Source of the DNA: Akkermansiaceae bacterium
Lineage (GTDB): Bacteria > Verrucomicrobiota > Verrucomicrobiia > Verrucomicrobiales > Akkermansiaceae
Direction: 5' to 3'
Length of the DNA stretch: 64,000 nt
Assembly (NCBI GenBank): GCA_024233115.1
Contig: JACKQB010000002.1
Coordinates: 1-64,000, forward strand
Both the position numbers and the translations under genes were made by a program. The notes beneath the pieces are model-generated. The model ran no database searches and was not told the DNA's origin. It saw only the letters and a list, made by a program, of their open reading frames with translations. Numbering within the stretch: position 1 is the first letter of the stretch; each line of letters opens with the position of its first letter. Of this stretch, positions 1-7,281 are shown in pieces.

Positions 1-12
1 AGTTTGGTTCAT
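1..12 (-). CDS. Probable first codons of a gene running off the left edge
   Basis: A minus-strand ATG at 12 is preceded by a long A/C-rich, G-poor leader of the same kind that precedes the other minus-strand genes of this element (dnaN-like, DUF932). Only four codons are inside the window, so no product can be named. The call rests on the leader pattern alone. Confidence 0.25.
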
Positions 13-78
13 GGTTGGTTTGGGTTTGGTTGTTTGTTGTTGGTTGGGTTCTCGTGGTGAGATGGGTTGAAAAGGAAT

Positions 79-116
79 GGCCGCCAGCCGGGACGTGAAT
101 GTCTCAACTGGCGGCC
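79..116 (-). terminator. Hairpin terminator after the dnaN-like gene
   Basis: A perfect 9-bp stem (79-87 paired with 108-116, GGCCGCCAG/CTGGCGGCC) lies 49 bp past the stop of the minus-strand dnaN-like gene. On the minus strand it is followed by a T-rich run (ATTCCTTTTC). Confidence 0.6.
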
Positions 117-164
117 TGTGTTTCCCCGGCCTGCGCTTGGGCATGTCGTGCGACCGGGCTTGCC

Positions 165-1304
165 TCATGCGGCGGTGGCGGACTCGGCTTGGTCTGCCGT
201 GGCGGCGGTGGCGGTGGTGGGACGCATGGGCATTACGACGCAGAGCCTGCCGCTTGGATGCCGGCAGATCCCCGGTGACTGCCCATCATTCAGGCAGAGG
301 GTGCCGCCGACTTCCAAGGCATCCGCCAGGAAGCGCGGGTTGAACGCGACGGGCGGTGGGTTGCCTTCGATCTCCACGCTCACCCGCAACACGGCGGACG
401 TGTCCGGTGCTGTGCGCTGCGTGAGGGTGAGGTGTCCCTTTTTCTCCCACGTCAGGTTGACTGCCGAGCTGCGGTCGGAGAGCCCGCGCAGCCACTTGAT
501 GACCGAGGTTCGGTGTGCCGGGGAGAAGGTCACCAGTTCCGTTGCCTTGTCTGGAATGACTTGGCGGTAGTTCGGGTATTTTCCCTCGATGAGTTTCGAT
601 ATCAGGAGGTGGTTGCCGGAGCGGATTGCGATCCATTCCGTTTCTTCCAGCTTCTGCATACGGACATGGGCTTCGACACTGGTGAAGCCGGGATGCATCA
701 GCACATTCACCGACGGGTTGGGTAGGATGAATGGTGTCGGCGGAACTTCCGCCGGGGCGCAGGCCAGTCTTCTGCCGTCGGTGGCGACGAGTCTGCCGTC
801 ATCCTCGGGGGTGAAGAAGACCCCGTTGAGAACGTGGCGAGTCACGTCGCTGGAGGCGCACTTCGCGATGGTCGCCAGGCTCTCCATGGTTTTGGCGGGG
901 ATGCGGATTTCCTCACCGCCAATGTCGGGACGTGCCGGAAATTCCGAGACGTCCAATGTGGGGTGGCGGGATGCTACGGAGATGCCGCCGCAGGTCATGA
1001 CCAGGCGCAGTTCGCGGCGTTTGCCCGGCCCCTTGCAACTGATCCTGATGTCGGTGTTCTTGTCCGCCTGTTTGATGACCTTCACTGCGTCTGGCGGGAT
1101 GAGGAAGGCTTCCGGTTCGTATGGTCCGGCGGTTGTGGGCGTGCGGGTTTCAAGCCAGCGGTCCAGGTCGGTGACCGCCAGCGTGATGCCGGCTGCGTCC
1201 AGGGTGGCGAGGACATGGGTCAAGACCGGCAAGGTGGAACGGGTATGGCGGATGCGGGTGAGGAGTCTGATGGACTCCCGGAGGTGGTTGGATGGAATAT
1301 TCAT
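165..1304 (-). CDS. dnaN: DNA polymerase III beta sliding clamp (DnaN-like), element-borne
   Basis: The protein has 379 residues, close to the 366-380 usual for bacterial beta clamps. It would form the ring that tethers a DNA polymerase to its template. Recognisable clamp motifs are LIEGKYPNYRQVIP near residue 240, the third-domain stretch around FNPRFLADAL, and a C-terminal VVMPMR block, where chromosomal clamps end near VMPMRL. A 24-residue Ala/Thr-rich tail follows. The start has no Shine-Dalgarno; it follows a leader of almost only A and C. Neighbours are mobile-element genes (DUF932, RecB-like nuclease), so this is probably a second, element-borne clamp rather than the chromosomal copy beside dnaA. 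Whether it works with the host polymerase cannot be seen here. Confidence 0.85.
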   Translation of the reverse strand: MNIPSNHLRESIRLLTRIRHTRSTLPVLTHVLATLDAAGITLAVTDLDRWLETRTPTTAGPYEPEAFLIPPDAVKVIKQADKNTDIRISCKGPGKRRELRLVMTCGGISVASRHPTLDVSEFPARPDIGGEEIRIPAKTMESLATIAKCASSDVTRHVLNGVFFTPEDDGRLVATDGRRLACAPAEVPPTPFILPNPSVNVLMHPGFTSVEAHVRMQKLEETEWIAIRSGNHLLISKLIEGKYPNYRQVIPDKATELVTFSPAHRTSVIKWLRGLSDRSSAVNLTWEKKGHLTLTQRTAPDTSAVLRVSVEIEGNPPPVAFNPRFLADALEVGGTLCLNDGQSPGICRHPSGRLCVVMPMRPTTATAATADQAESATAA

Positions 1305-1340
1305 TGGTGGATTATGGTTGGTGGTTGTGGGGGTTGGGTT

Positions 1341-1523
1341 TTAGACTCCGGGTTTGATGTAGGCGTTGACGCCGACGATAACGGGCAAGCCGTTGACGCG
1401 GGCTTCGGTGGGTTTGTTGCCCTTGCTGCTTGCGACGGTGAGCGTCTTGCCGGTGGCAGACGGGCGCGGCGCGTGCAGCGGGATTTCGATGTGGAGGACG
1501 TTGTCCTTGATGGTTGTTTTCAT
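1341..1523 (-). CDS. Small hypothetical protein (60 aa)
   Basis: This 60-residue ORF sits 36 bp upstream of the dnaN-like gene on the same strand and is preceded by an A/C-rich leader like its neighbours. The sequence is rich in Pro, Lys and Val, with no membrane segment and no recognisable domain. Its place between two convincing genes and the shared leader style support it being real. It may be transcribed with dnaN, since no hairpin separates them. Function unknown. Confidence 0.55.
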   Translation of the reverse strand: MKTTIKDNVLHIEIPLHAPRPSATGKTLTVASSKGNKPTEARVNGLPVIVGVNAYIKPGV

Positions 1524-1566
1524 GTGGTTTATGGGTTGTTGGTTTTCTGTTGGAGATGGGTTGAAA

Positions 1567-1604
1567 AAATAACCGCCACTGAGATTTTGAGGTCTCAGTG
1601 GCGG
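1567..1604 (-). terminator. Strong rho-independent terminator after the DUF932 gene
   Basis: A perfect 12-bp stem (1573-1584 with 1593-1604, CCGCCACTGAGA and its complement) with an 8-nt loop is followed on the minus strand by TTATTTTTT. It lies 22 bp past the stop of the minus-strand DUF932 gene. Confidence 0.85.
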
Positions 1605-1625
1605 CTGGTGTTTCGGTTGTTGCGA

Positions 1626-2471
1626 TTAACCGGCGAGGGCCACCTGGGTGTCGAACAATCCGTGCAGGGCCTGGCCGCGTTTGACGGCGGTCTGGGGGTT
1701 CACTGTCTTATACACCTCGGTGAAGGCGTTGAACAGGCTCCAGCCGTTGCGCGGCAGGAACTCCTTGTGCCGGGGGGTGCGCCACTCGCTGAGGACGGCG
1801 GGCACTTGGCTTGGGGTGATGGCCCGGCAGTCGACGGCGCGGATGACGAGGTCGTGGGCGGACCTGTCCGGGAGGTAGTGGCGCTTGTAGGCGCCCACCC
1901 GCCGGTCGAGGTCGCGGAACTTGTCGCCCAGCTTGCCGACGGCGCGTGCCGTGAGCTGGCGCAGGTCGCGCATCACGTGGCGCGTGTGCTTGCGGCTGAG
2001 CTTGACCTCGCCGTTGAAGCAGAGGTTGTCGCAGACAAACACCTGGGTCCCGGCAACGAGCCCGGCGGGCAGGCTCTTGTCATGCGAGTTACGCAAGCCC
2101 ACCACCCAGTCGAAGTCCTGCTCACTACGTGTGGGCAGGCTCACTTGGATGACTCCGAAGTAGCGGGCCCCGTCATGGGTGACTGCGTGGGTCTCACCGC
2201 GTAGGATGAAGCCGGTTTCACGCAGCTGTTTTTCCACTTCGATAAGCAAGTCCCGATGCGGGATCGGATACCAGGTGTCGGTGCCGTTGGGTGTCAAAAC
2301 TCCGAAGAGATCGGCACGGTCAACGACCTGTGCACCGCAGTGAAGCAGGAGCCCCTTCGGGCGTGTGTTGGTATTGAGCTCGGGTGGATTCTCGACGATC
2401 TCGAAGGGAATCCCCCGGGCTGTGGATGCCGGTGTTACCGGCTGTTGTTGTAGTTGGATTACATTGTTCAT
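1626..2471 (-). CDS. DUF932 domain protein
   Basis: The 281-residue protein matches the look of the phage/plasmid DUF932 family. It has the central VCDNLCFNGE block (about residues 147-156), a basic stretch with KHTRH, and the C-terminal WSLFNAFTEVYK motif. DUF932 proteins are common on phages, plasmids and integrative elements; their biochemical role is not established. The start ATG at 2471 follows a leader of A, C and T with no Shine-Dalgarno. The gene is bracketed by two strong minus-strand hairpins (2504-2532 upstream, 1567-1604 downstream), so it is probably its own transcription unit. Confidence 0.8.
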   Translation of the reverse strand: MNNVIQLQQQPVTPASTARGIPFEIVENPPELNTNTRPKGLLLHCGAQVVDRADLFGVLTPNGTDTWYPIPHRDLLIEVEKQLRETGFILRGETHAVTHDGARYFGVIQVSLPTRSEQDFDWVVGLRNSHDKSLPAGLVAGTQVFVCDNLCFNGEVKLSRKHTRHVMRDLRQLTARAVGKLGDKFRDLDRRVGAYKRHYLPDRSAHDLVIRAVDCRAITPSQVPAVLSEWRTPRHKEFLPRNGWSLFNAFTEVYKTVNPQTAVKRGQALHGLFDTQVALAG

Positions 2472-2503
2472 AATGGTTGTTAATTGGTTGGTTTGATGAA
2501 AAC

Positions 2504-2532
2504 GGCCGGGTCACCTAAGTGAGGAACCGGCC
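2504..2532 (-). terminator. Hairpin terminator upstream of DUF932 gene
   Basis: GGCCGG (2504-2509) pairs with CCGGCC (2527-2532) around a 17-nt loop, and the minus strand continues GTTTTC. It falls between the 48-residue membrane protein gene and the DUF932 gene and would end the transcript that starts near 4.2 kb. Confidence 0.55.
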
Positions 2533-2561
2533 ACGGTTGTTGTTGGTTGTTTTGTTAATAC

Positions 2562-2708
2562 TCAGCTTTTCCGCACCACCAGGGCATGAACCCCGGCGAT
2601 GCAGAAGAGCACGAGCATGACGACCCAGAGGTCGTGGACTGCCCATAGGATGAGTGCGGCGAGGGACACTGCGCCGAACAGGCACAGGATCGTGTTTGCA
2701 TGTTTCAT
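2562..2708 (-). CDS. Small membrane protein (48 aa)
   Basis: A short ORF reading MKHANTILCLFGAV at its start encodes 48 residues with two adjoining hydrophobic stretches (about residues 6-22 and 25-44) and a basic C-terminus (VVRKS). Its ATG is four bases past the stop of the lipoprotein gene, and a terminator-like hairpin follows it, so it fits as the last gene of the 4240-2562 operon. There is no recognisable family. Small hydrophobic proteins of this kind on mobile elements may be holin-like or entry-exclusion proteins, but nothing in the sequence decides this. Confidence 0.5.
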   Translation of the reverse strand: MKHANTILCLFGAVSLAALILWAVHDLWVVMLVLFCIAGVHALVVRKS

Positions 2709-2712
2709 GATA

Positions 2713-2940
2713 CTATGGGTTTGGGTTTTTGGACTTACTCATCAAGGCAATGGCGATGATGACGGCGATACCGATCAGGGCGTAGCTCTGCACCTTCCAC
2801 CCCTCCGAGAGAGGTTTATAGTCAGGTGCGTGAACGACAACCGGTGGGGGTGGCGGAGGTGGCTTTTGAGGGCTATCACCACAGCTCACCAGAGGTAGGA
2901 CGAACAACATGATACCGAGCAGAAGAATGAGACGCTTCAC
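2713..2940 (-). CDS. Small lipoprotein with proline-rich linker and one membrane segment
   Basis: The likely start is a GTG at 2940 that overlaps the TGA of the nuclease gene (GTGA), giving 75 residues and a classic lipoprotein signal (VKRLILLLG... with lipobox LVSC). An ATG at 2985 would lie inside the upstream gene and spoil the signal peptide. After the Cys come a run of seven prolines and a C-terminal hydrophobic helix (ALIGIAVIIAIALM). A protein with both a lipid anchor and a membrane helix resembles small lysis spanins or entry-exclusion lipoproteins, but this is only a resemblance in layout. Translational coupling to the nuclease gene is likely. Confidence 0.6.
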   Translation of the reverse strand: MKRLILLLGIMLFVLPLVSCGDSPQKPPPPPPPVVVHAPDYKPLSEGWKVQSYALIGIAVIIAIALMSKSKNPNP

Positions 2941-3755
2941 GCGGCATCTCCCTTCCATTTGGCACACTCGTTGCGGAACTGACACCAGCTACAGTGCATG
3001 CCCGGCTGTGGATGGAACCGCCCTTCGGCAATGCCCTGCACCGCTGTTTCCAGCATCATGACTGCACGCCGCCTCCGGTGTTCGTCGGCGGGCGCAATCG
3101 CCACGGGAATGACCTGGGGTGCCCTGGTCTTCACCAGGAACAACAATTCCAATGCAGGAGGCGTCCGTCCCGTGGCCTTCTCGATCATCATCTGGTAGGA
3201 GACGAGCTGGAGTTCGTGGTCGAACGCTGCGGTTTCCGGATCGGGTTTGCTGGCGCTGGTCTTGAAATCGACGGGCGTCAGATCCCGCCGCACAAGGTCG
3301 ATGGCACCCGTGAGCGGCACCGAGAGTCCGTCGATGTCCTCGCGGAGGAAGACCTCGACGGCCCTCGGCGACTCCTTCAACGCGGCGGGCGAGTCGAGGT
3401 AGGCGGCAACCACCCTCAGCCCGTCCTCGCGTGCCTTTTCCCGGGCCTTGGGTGTTTTCCACGACACCGGCCCCTCTTCCTTCTCCAGGGCCGTGAAGGC
3501 TCCGTCAAAGGCCGTGGCGGCGGATTCCGGGGACGTGTCGCCACCACGCCAGACGGCGAGGTGGTGATGCTGGAGGGCCGCATGCACGGCCTTGCCCAGG
3601 TGCAGGGAGGGGCTTGTCTCGCTCGGGATGGCCATCACCCGGCCAAAGAAAAACCTCAGCGAGCAGCCGAGGTAGTCTTTGGCGGAGGTGGGGCTGATGT
3701 GTTCGGGCGGCGTGCCCGGCTTCACCGCCGGCGGTGATTCGGCGAGGGCGATCAT
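2937..3755 (-). CDS. PD-(D/E)XK nuclease, RecB/Cas4-like (PDDEXK_1)
   Basis: The 272-residue protein has the order of a RecB-family nuclease domain: an N-terminal HISPTSAKDYLGCSLRF block, HLGKAVHAAL (family His, residue about 53), then GAIDLV..PVDFKTS with the catalytic Asp and the D-x-K pair near residues 155-170, then ELQLVSYQMM (motif QxxxY). The C-terminal HCSWCQFRNEC holds three cysteines which, with the N-terminal Cys, could bind an Fe-S cluster as in AddB and Cas4. It probably cuts or resects DNA ends for element replication or recombination. The start ATG overlaps the stop of the upstream gene (ATGA), so the two are co-translated. Confidence 0.8.
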   Translation of the reverse strand: MIALAESPPAVKPGTPPEHISPTSAKDYLGCSLRFFFGRVMAIPSETSPSLHLGKAVHAALQHHHLAVWRGGDTSPESAATAFDGAFTALEKEEGPVSWKTPKAREKAREDGLRVVAAYLDSPAALKESPRAVEVFLREDIDGLSVPLTGAIDLVRRDLTPVDFKTSASKPDPETAAFDHELQLVSYQMMIEKATGRTPPALELLFLVKTRAPQVIPVAIAPADEHRRRRAVMMLETAVQGIAEGRFHPQPGMHCSWCQFRNECAKWKGDAA

Positions 3756-4240
3756 GACCTCCCCTTTCCGTAGGCGTTGCGCCGGGGTGCCCTGTTGTTT
3801 TTCCTGCCGGTCATCTCGAAGAGTTCCTCGATCAGACCGCTGGCCTGGATCTTGTCGAGCGACTTGACCCCGCGCCCGAATCGCTGGGTGGCCAGCTCAT
3901 CGATACGATCCTTTTCAAGACCGTGTTCATCGACCAGCTTTAGAATCAGGTCACGTTGTTTGTCACTGCATGCCCATCGGTCGATGGGGAGCACGTTGCC
4001 CGGGGGAGGCGGCGCGCCGTTGTTGGGTGTCTCCATGCCGTAGTCGTGGGGCGGGACAAACCCGGTTCGCCGGATCTGCTCGTCCACGTTGGACTGGAGG
4101 TTGTCGTAGAGGCGTCCGGCCTCGTGGGCGATGTCGTCGGTGGTGTTGACCTCGGTCTCGACGGAGACGGAGAACTGGTGCGACGAGTAGCCCGGGAGTC
4201 CGAGACGCTTGGAGTAATTTGCTATGAGTTTCACAGCCAT
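3752..4240 (-). CDS. Mobile-element protein of unknown function (162 aa)
   Basis: The start at 4240 (MAVKLIANYSK) was chosen over the upstream ATG at 4291 because AAGAAAGGAA, a good Shine-Dalgarno, lies just before it. The N-terminal part (LGLPGYSSHQFSVSVETEV) resembles a segment I associate with proteins beside recombination genes on phages and plasmids. The C-terminal part (SDKQRDLILKLVDEHGL... LIEELFE) looks like the helical repeat often found at the end of phage DNA-metabolism proteins. No enzyme motif is visible. It heads the operon with the nuclease, lipoprotein and small membrane protein, so a role in DNA processing is a reasonable guess. Confidence 0.6.
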   Translation of the reverse strand: MAVKLIANYSKRLGLPGYSSHQFSVSVETEVNTTDDIAHEAGRLYDNLQSNVDEQIRRTGFVPPHDYGMETPNNGAPPPPGNVLPIDRWACSDKQRDLILKLVDEHGLEKDRIDELATQRFGRGVKSLDKIQASGLIEELFEMTGRKNNRAPRRNAYGKGRS

Positions 4241-4289
4241 GGTGTTTGGTTCCTTTCTTGTTGTTGGTTTTGGTTGATGCCCGGACAGC

Positions 4290-4316
4290 AAAAAGCCCGG
4301 CCGTGGTGGCCGGGCT
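4290..4316 (-). terminator. Rho-independent terminator after the small RHH-like gene
   Basis: AGCCCGGCC (4294-4302) pairs perfectly with GGCCGGGCT (4308-4316) over a 5-nt loop; on the minus strand the stem is followed directly by TTTTTGCTG. It is 32 bp past the stop of the gene at 4348-4533. Confidence 0.85.
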
Positions 4317-4347
4317 CGTTGTGGTGGCGGGCGGTGTTGGTTTTGGG

Positions 4348-4533
4348 TCAGCGTGGATGCTGATACTGTTGTGGTTCCCCGCGGAGCCGGTTGGTCCCGT
4401 CGCCTTCCAGGGCCTGGCGCAGGATCTCGTCCACGAGCTTGGTCATGGGGAGTTTCCTGCGTCTGGCCTCGTGATAGAGAAGGCTAACAAGATCACGCCG
4501 GATCACCGGGGAATAGTGGTGTGGTCTTGCCAT
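4348..4533 (-). CDS. Small basic protein, possible ribbon-helix-helix regulator
   Basis: The ATG at 4533 gives 61 residues starting MARPHHYSPVIRRDLVS. An in-frame GTG at 4566 would add 11 residues. The body (VIRRDLVSLLYHEARRRKLPMTKLVDEILRQAL) reads as a strand followed by two helices, as in short CopG/Arc-type DNA-binding proteins. This fits a regulator or plasmid-stability protein. It is followed by its own terminator, so it is a single-gene unit. The fold assignment is by eye only. Confidence 0.55.
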   Translation of the reverse strand: MARPHHYSPVIRRDLVSLLYHEARRRKLPMTKLVDEILRQALEGDGTNRLRGEPQQYQHPR

Positions 4534-4752
4534 TTTTCCGTGGTTTTCGAGGTTGAAACGGGCCACGGATATCTAATCTCCGTGACTCATGGTATTATGG
4601 CTTTTTCCAACATGCTTTTTAACCGCTGACTGGAATTTGCGAGGGGGATGGCGTGTTAGATTCGATGGATTCCGATAAAAAAGATAAATTTTAGTGGGGG
4701 AGGGGCTTCGGATCCGCCTAAAAAAACACTTTACTTAGGGGAGCGTAGGTGC

Positions 4753-5568
4753 TTGAAAATATGTGTGAAATTTTCGTGTCCAGCATGTAATCGACGGCTT
4801 GAGGCTGATGACTCAGTTGCGGAAACTAAGGTTACATGTCCAGTGTGTGATGTCGCGTTCATGGCTCCTGATAAGTCGGCAGACACAGGCAGTAAAATAA
4901 AGAAGTTGAAGCGAGAATGTATCGCAGATTTGAAGGCAGCCTTCATCATAGCGTTATTACTCTGTGGACTTTTCCTCTATCTAAAAATATCGACGTCTCA
5001 CAAGAAACCACCAAGCTCAGCAACTGGTTCTAGCCTAGCGATTGAGGGGAATGGTCTATTGACAGACCAATACCCCAAACCTTCTGAAAATGTATTGCAT
5101 CCCATCCCTAACAAACTACTACTACCGAGAAGTAGATTTGGAAAGCCATGGGGGCTTCCGGGACGCGAATCTATTTTTACCTTAAAACCAAATCCGGCAA
5201 TAGCTGCCACACCAAAAAAGAAAAAGGAGGACCCTCTATCTTCATTACCTGATGAGGAGCAGAAATACTGGCGGTCACTTAAAGCAAATTTTAAAAATAA
5301 GTCCTACAATGAAGGCTCTGATTTCGTATACACATACCGCCGAGTCCCCACTAAAGCGGAATATTTCCTTATTCTTACCAACAAATACCGGGAATTTAAT
5401 TTCCCCGATATGGAGAAACTTGCTAATGAGTCCAAGGACCCTCTAGATAAGATTCGTCATAAAATCTATGTTGATTTATTCGAAGAATTTCAAGAGAGCT
5501 ATAAGAGAGGATGCCAAGAAGCGCTCAAGCTACTTCAAGATGCCGCATCACCTGCCTTTGAACCTTAA
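4753..5568 (+). CDS. Zinc-ribbon membrane protein of unknown function
   Basis: The 271-residue protein begins with a zinc ribbon (CPAC at about 9-12, CPVC at about 30-33), followed by a single membrane helix (AAFIIALLLCGLFLYL, about 63-78) and a soluble, Lys/Ser-rich C-terminal part with no recognised domain. The start appears to be TTG (MKICVKFSCPAC) or the in-frame GTG at 4765, after a GGGGAGCGTAGG stretch. The layout, ribbon then helix then variable domain, matches the minus-strand proteins at 6388-7221 and 7282-8796, but this one is on the opposite strand. The stretch from about 4.7 kb is visibly more A/T-rich than the element to its left, suggesting separate acquisition. Confidence 0.6.
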   Translation: MKICVKFSCPACNRRLEADDSVAETKVTCPVCDVAFMAPDKSADTGSKIKKLKRECIADLKAAFIIALLLCGLFLYLKISTSHKKPPSSATGSSLAIEGNGLLTDQYPKPSENVLHPIPNKLLLPRSRFGKPWGLPGRESIFTLKPNPAIAATPKKKKEDPLSSLPDEEQKYWRSLKANFKNKSYNEGSDFVYTYRRVPTKAEYFLILTNKYREFNFPDMEKLANESKDPLDKIRHKIYVDLFEEFQESYKRGCQEALKLLQDAASPAFEP

Positions 5569-5771
5569 TGCTCCACTGACTCTCACTCAGTTAGCTACAG
5601 AAAGAACGCCTAAGTCTATTGGTGATACCCCCACCTGCTCACACCGGTGTGCCTGTCTGTGCCTGGTCCCGAACCTCTGGCACTTTCATCTGGCTTGAAT
5701 AGCTCTTCGTTCATCTCGCTTACGCCAAAGATGCATAATTGGCTAATGAATAGAGCTCCATCGTAATTTCC

Positions 5772-5865
5772 GAGGGGGCCAGCTTCGCCGACATGGTTAG
5801 GCTGAAGGGCCCCAAGGACATCGGCGACCAGATCAACAAGACCATCATCGCTCAACGAGGTGAGC
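5772..5865 (+). pseudogene. Fragment of a type I restriction methylase gene (hsdM)
   Basis: One plus-strand frame reads EGASFADMVRLKGPKDIGDQ and then INKTIIAQ. This matches the conserved early region of type I modification subunits (HsdM), where such proteins read ASF.DM..LKG...IGD.INK.I. There is no start, and homology breaks off after about 30 codons. The piece overlaps the 3' end of the opposite-strand pqiA-like gene. With the metallopeptidase tail at 9553-9756 it suggests that a type I restriction locus once stood here. Confidence 0.6.
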
Positions 5866-6381
5866 AAGATGGCCTGAGGGCTTCAACTTTGAGATTATGA
5901 GTTGGGCGACAAATGTAACCAACACAGAAGCAGCAAAAAAGTAGGTTCCCGCCATTACCTCTACCTTAATGTTAGGTGATGACTTTAAGCTTACCAATAA
6001 CAATGAAATCACGAATACGTCTGTCATCGAAAACTTGCTTACCTTGTCTGTGATTTTCAACACACTATCCATGTTGAGTCCAGGCTGCTCCAAGCTACGG
6101 GCACTCAACAGATAGAGGGCGATTTTTGCAGTAGGGAATAATACTGAGAAAATAAGGATGAGGCCGAAAAGGAATAATTCTCTATCGCTGAGTAGCATCC
6201 CAAGGATGTCTATGACCGACTTTTCCTGAGGCTTATTGAAATCCGACCCTGTTACGGCAGAAATAACCGAGTCAAAGTTTCCAGTCAGGCTCGGTGTGAT
6301 ACGCAGGCATGGCATGGACACTCCGGCTCCGAGCAACACAGCCGAGATCACTAGGAGTATTTTCGCTGTTTTTACATTCAT
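5845..6381 (-). CDS. PqiA-like four-helix membrane protein
   Basis: The 178-residue protein has four hydrophobic helices (about 6-24, 67-94, 117-136, 143-164) and the features of the paraquat-inducible protein A domain: FPTAKIALYLL in the second helix, KFSMTDVFVISLLL in the third and AGTYFFAASVLVT in the fourth. PqiA proteins are inner-membrane partners of MCE lipid-transport proteins. Here it is a single PqiA domain without an MCE partner in view. It starts 6 bp after the upstream gene's stop and is the last gene of the minus-strand zinc-ribbon operon. Its last residues run into the hsdM remnant, so the C-terminus may have been altered at that junction. Confidence 0.7.
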   Translation of the reverse strand: MNVKTAKILLVISAVLLGAGVSMPCLRITPSLTGNFDSVISAVTGSDFNKPQEKSVIDILGMLLSDRELFLFGLILIFSVLFPTAKIALYLLSARSLEQPGLNMDSVLKITDKVSKFSMTDVFVISLLLVSLKSSPNIKVEVMAGTYFFAASVLVTFVAQLIISKLKPSGHLAHLVER

Positions 6382-6387
6382 CTCTGA

Positions 6388-7221
6388 CTAATACAGCACA
6401 TTGTTCTTCCGACAGAATTCGATCATTTCAGCGGTGTCCATATCCAGAGGTATCACCATCAACTTGATACTCTTGAGACTGCCAGTTCCCGGGTGCGTAA
6501 CTATTCCGACCCGGCACTTTTTAAAATCAAACTTACAATCACCAATAAAATCATCAGGGGTGAGTCCATCATTATCAAAAACCTTAATCACAAAAGTGCT
6601 GTCATGGTATAAACGCATCGTTGCTCCTTGCCATATTTCGTCAAGGTTGTTCTTTTTTGTGGAGAGACTGACTAGCGATGGAGCATCAAATGCCTTCCAG
6701 ACGCCCAGAACCCGGTCTTTTTGGGTCGAACTACGATAAAGGCGGACCCCTTTCATTTCAAAAGCATAATACAGGTCTGGGGCAGATTCATTTAAACTGT
6801 CCCAAGATCGACCGTCTGCCCTCCTCTCATGGACATCAACTTCAACTACTGACAATCTATAGCTCTTACCTGACTCCAGTGGTCCAGCATCCGACTCAAT
6901 ATTCAAGCCTCCGTGACTATCACTGTCCCCACCATTGCTTCTCCATAAGGAACCGAGCAGGGTTCCACCCATGACAATAACCAAGACTCCGACAATTACC
7001 CAAATAACGCTTTTTGGTGAGCTTTTAGAGCCTTCGTCAAGTGGTTGACTGTCAGATTCATCTACTTCATATTCTCGCATAGCGTAATCTTCAGGTTCAC
7101 GTTGATTGCTTGCATAAACGCGTAACTTGATCTGACCACTGCATGTCGGACATTCAAAGATCGTCGGAGCGTCGTCGTCGAGAGCAATCCTCTGGTCACA
7201 GTGGGGGCATTCTATCTTCAT
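6388..7221 (-). CDS. Zinc-ribbon membrane protein with C2-like domain
   Basis: Starting at the ATG at 7221 (MKIECPHCDQRIALDDDAP) the protein has 277 residues. Its N-terminal ribbon (CPHC, CPTC) is almost the same as that of the next gene upstream. A membrane helix follows (VIWVIVGVLVIVMGGTLLG, about 73-91), then an outer soluble part ending in a domain with VIKVFDNDGLTPDDFIGD, which resembles the calcium-binding loop of C2 domains. An upstream ATG at 7272 would add 17 residues and move the ribbon inward. It lies between the FGE-like gene and the pqiA-like gene in one operon. A C2-like fold would fit membrane or calcium binding; this is inferred from one motif. Confidence 0.6.
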   Translation of the reverse strand: MKIECPHCDQRIALDDDAPTIFECPTCSGQIKLRVYASNQREPEDYAMREYEVDESDSQPLDEGSKSSPKSVIWVIVGVLVIVMGGTLLGSLWRSNGGDSDSHGGLNIESDAGPLESGKSYRLSVVEVDVHERRADGRSWDSLNESAPDLYYAFEMKGVRLYRSSTQKDRVLGVWKAFDAPSLVSLSTKKNNLDEIWQGATMRLYHDSTFVIKVFDNDGLTPDDFIGDCKFDFKKCRVGIVTHPGTGSLKSIKLMVIPLDMDTAEMIEFCRKNNVLY

Positions 7222-7281
7222 TAGCTTATTGTTGGTAGTTGAGCGGGATGGGGATAGTAATAAAAATTTCAACGCTTAGGT

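Noticed and set aside
834..2204. A 456-codon open frame on the plus strand opposite dnaN and DUF932 genes
   Set aside because: It is the antisense of two well-supported genes in GC-rich DNA, has Gly/Val/Asp-rich composition typical of shadows, and shows no domain.
5616..5867. 83-codon minus-strand frame overlapping the hsdM remnant
   Set aside because: It is antisense to the recognisable hsdM peptide and has no other support.
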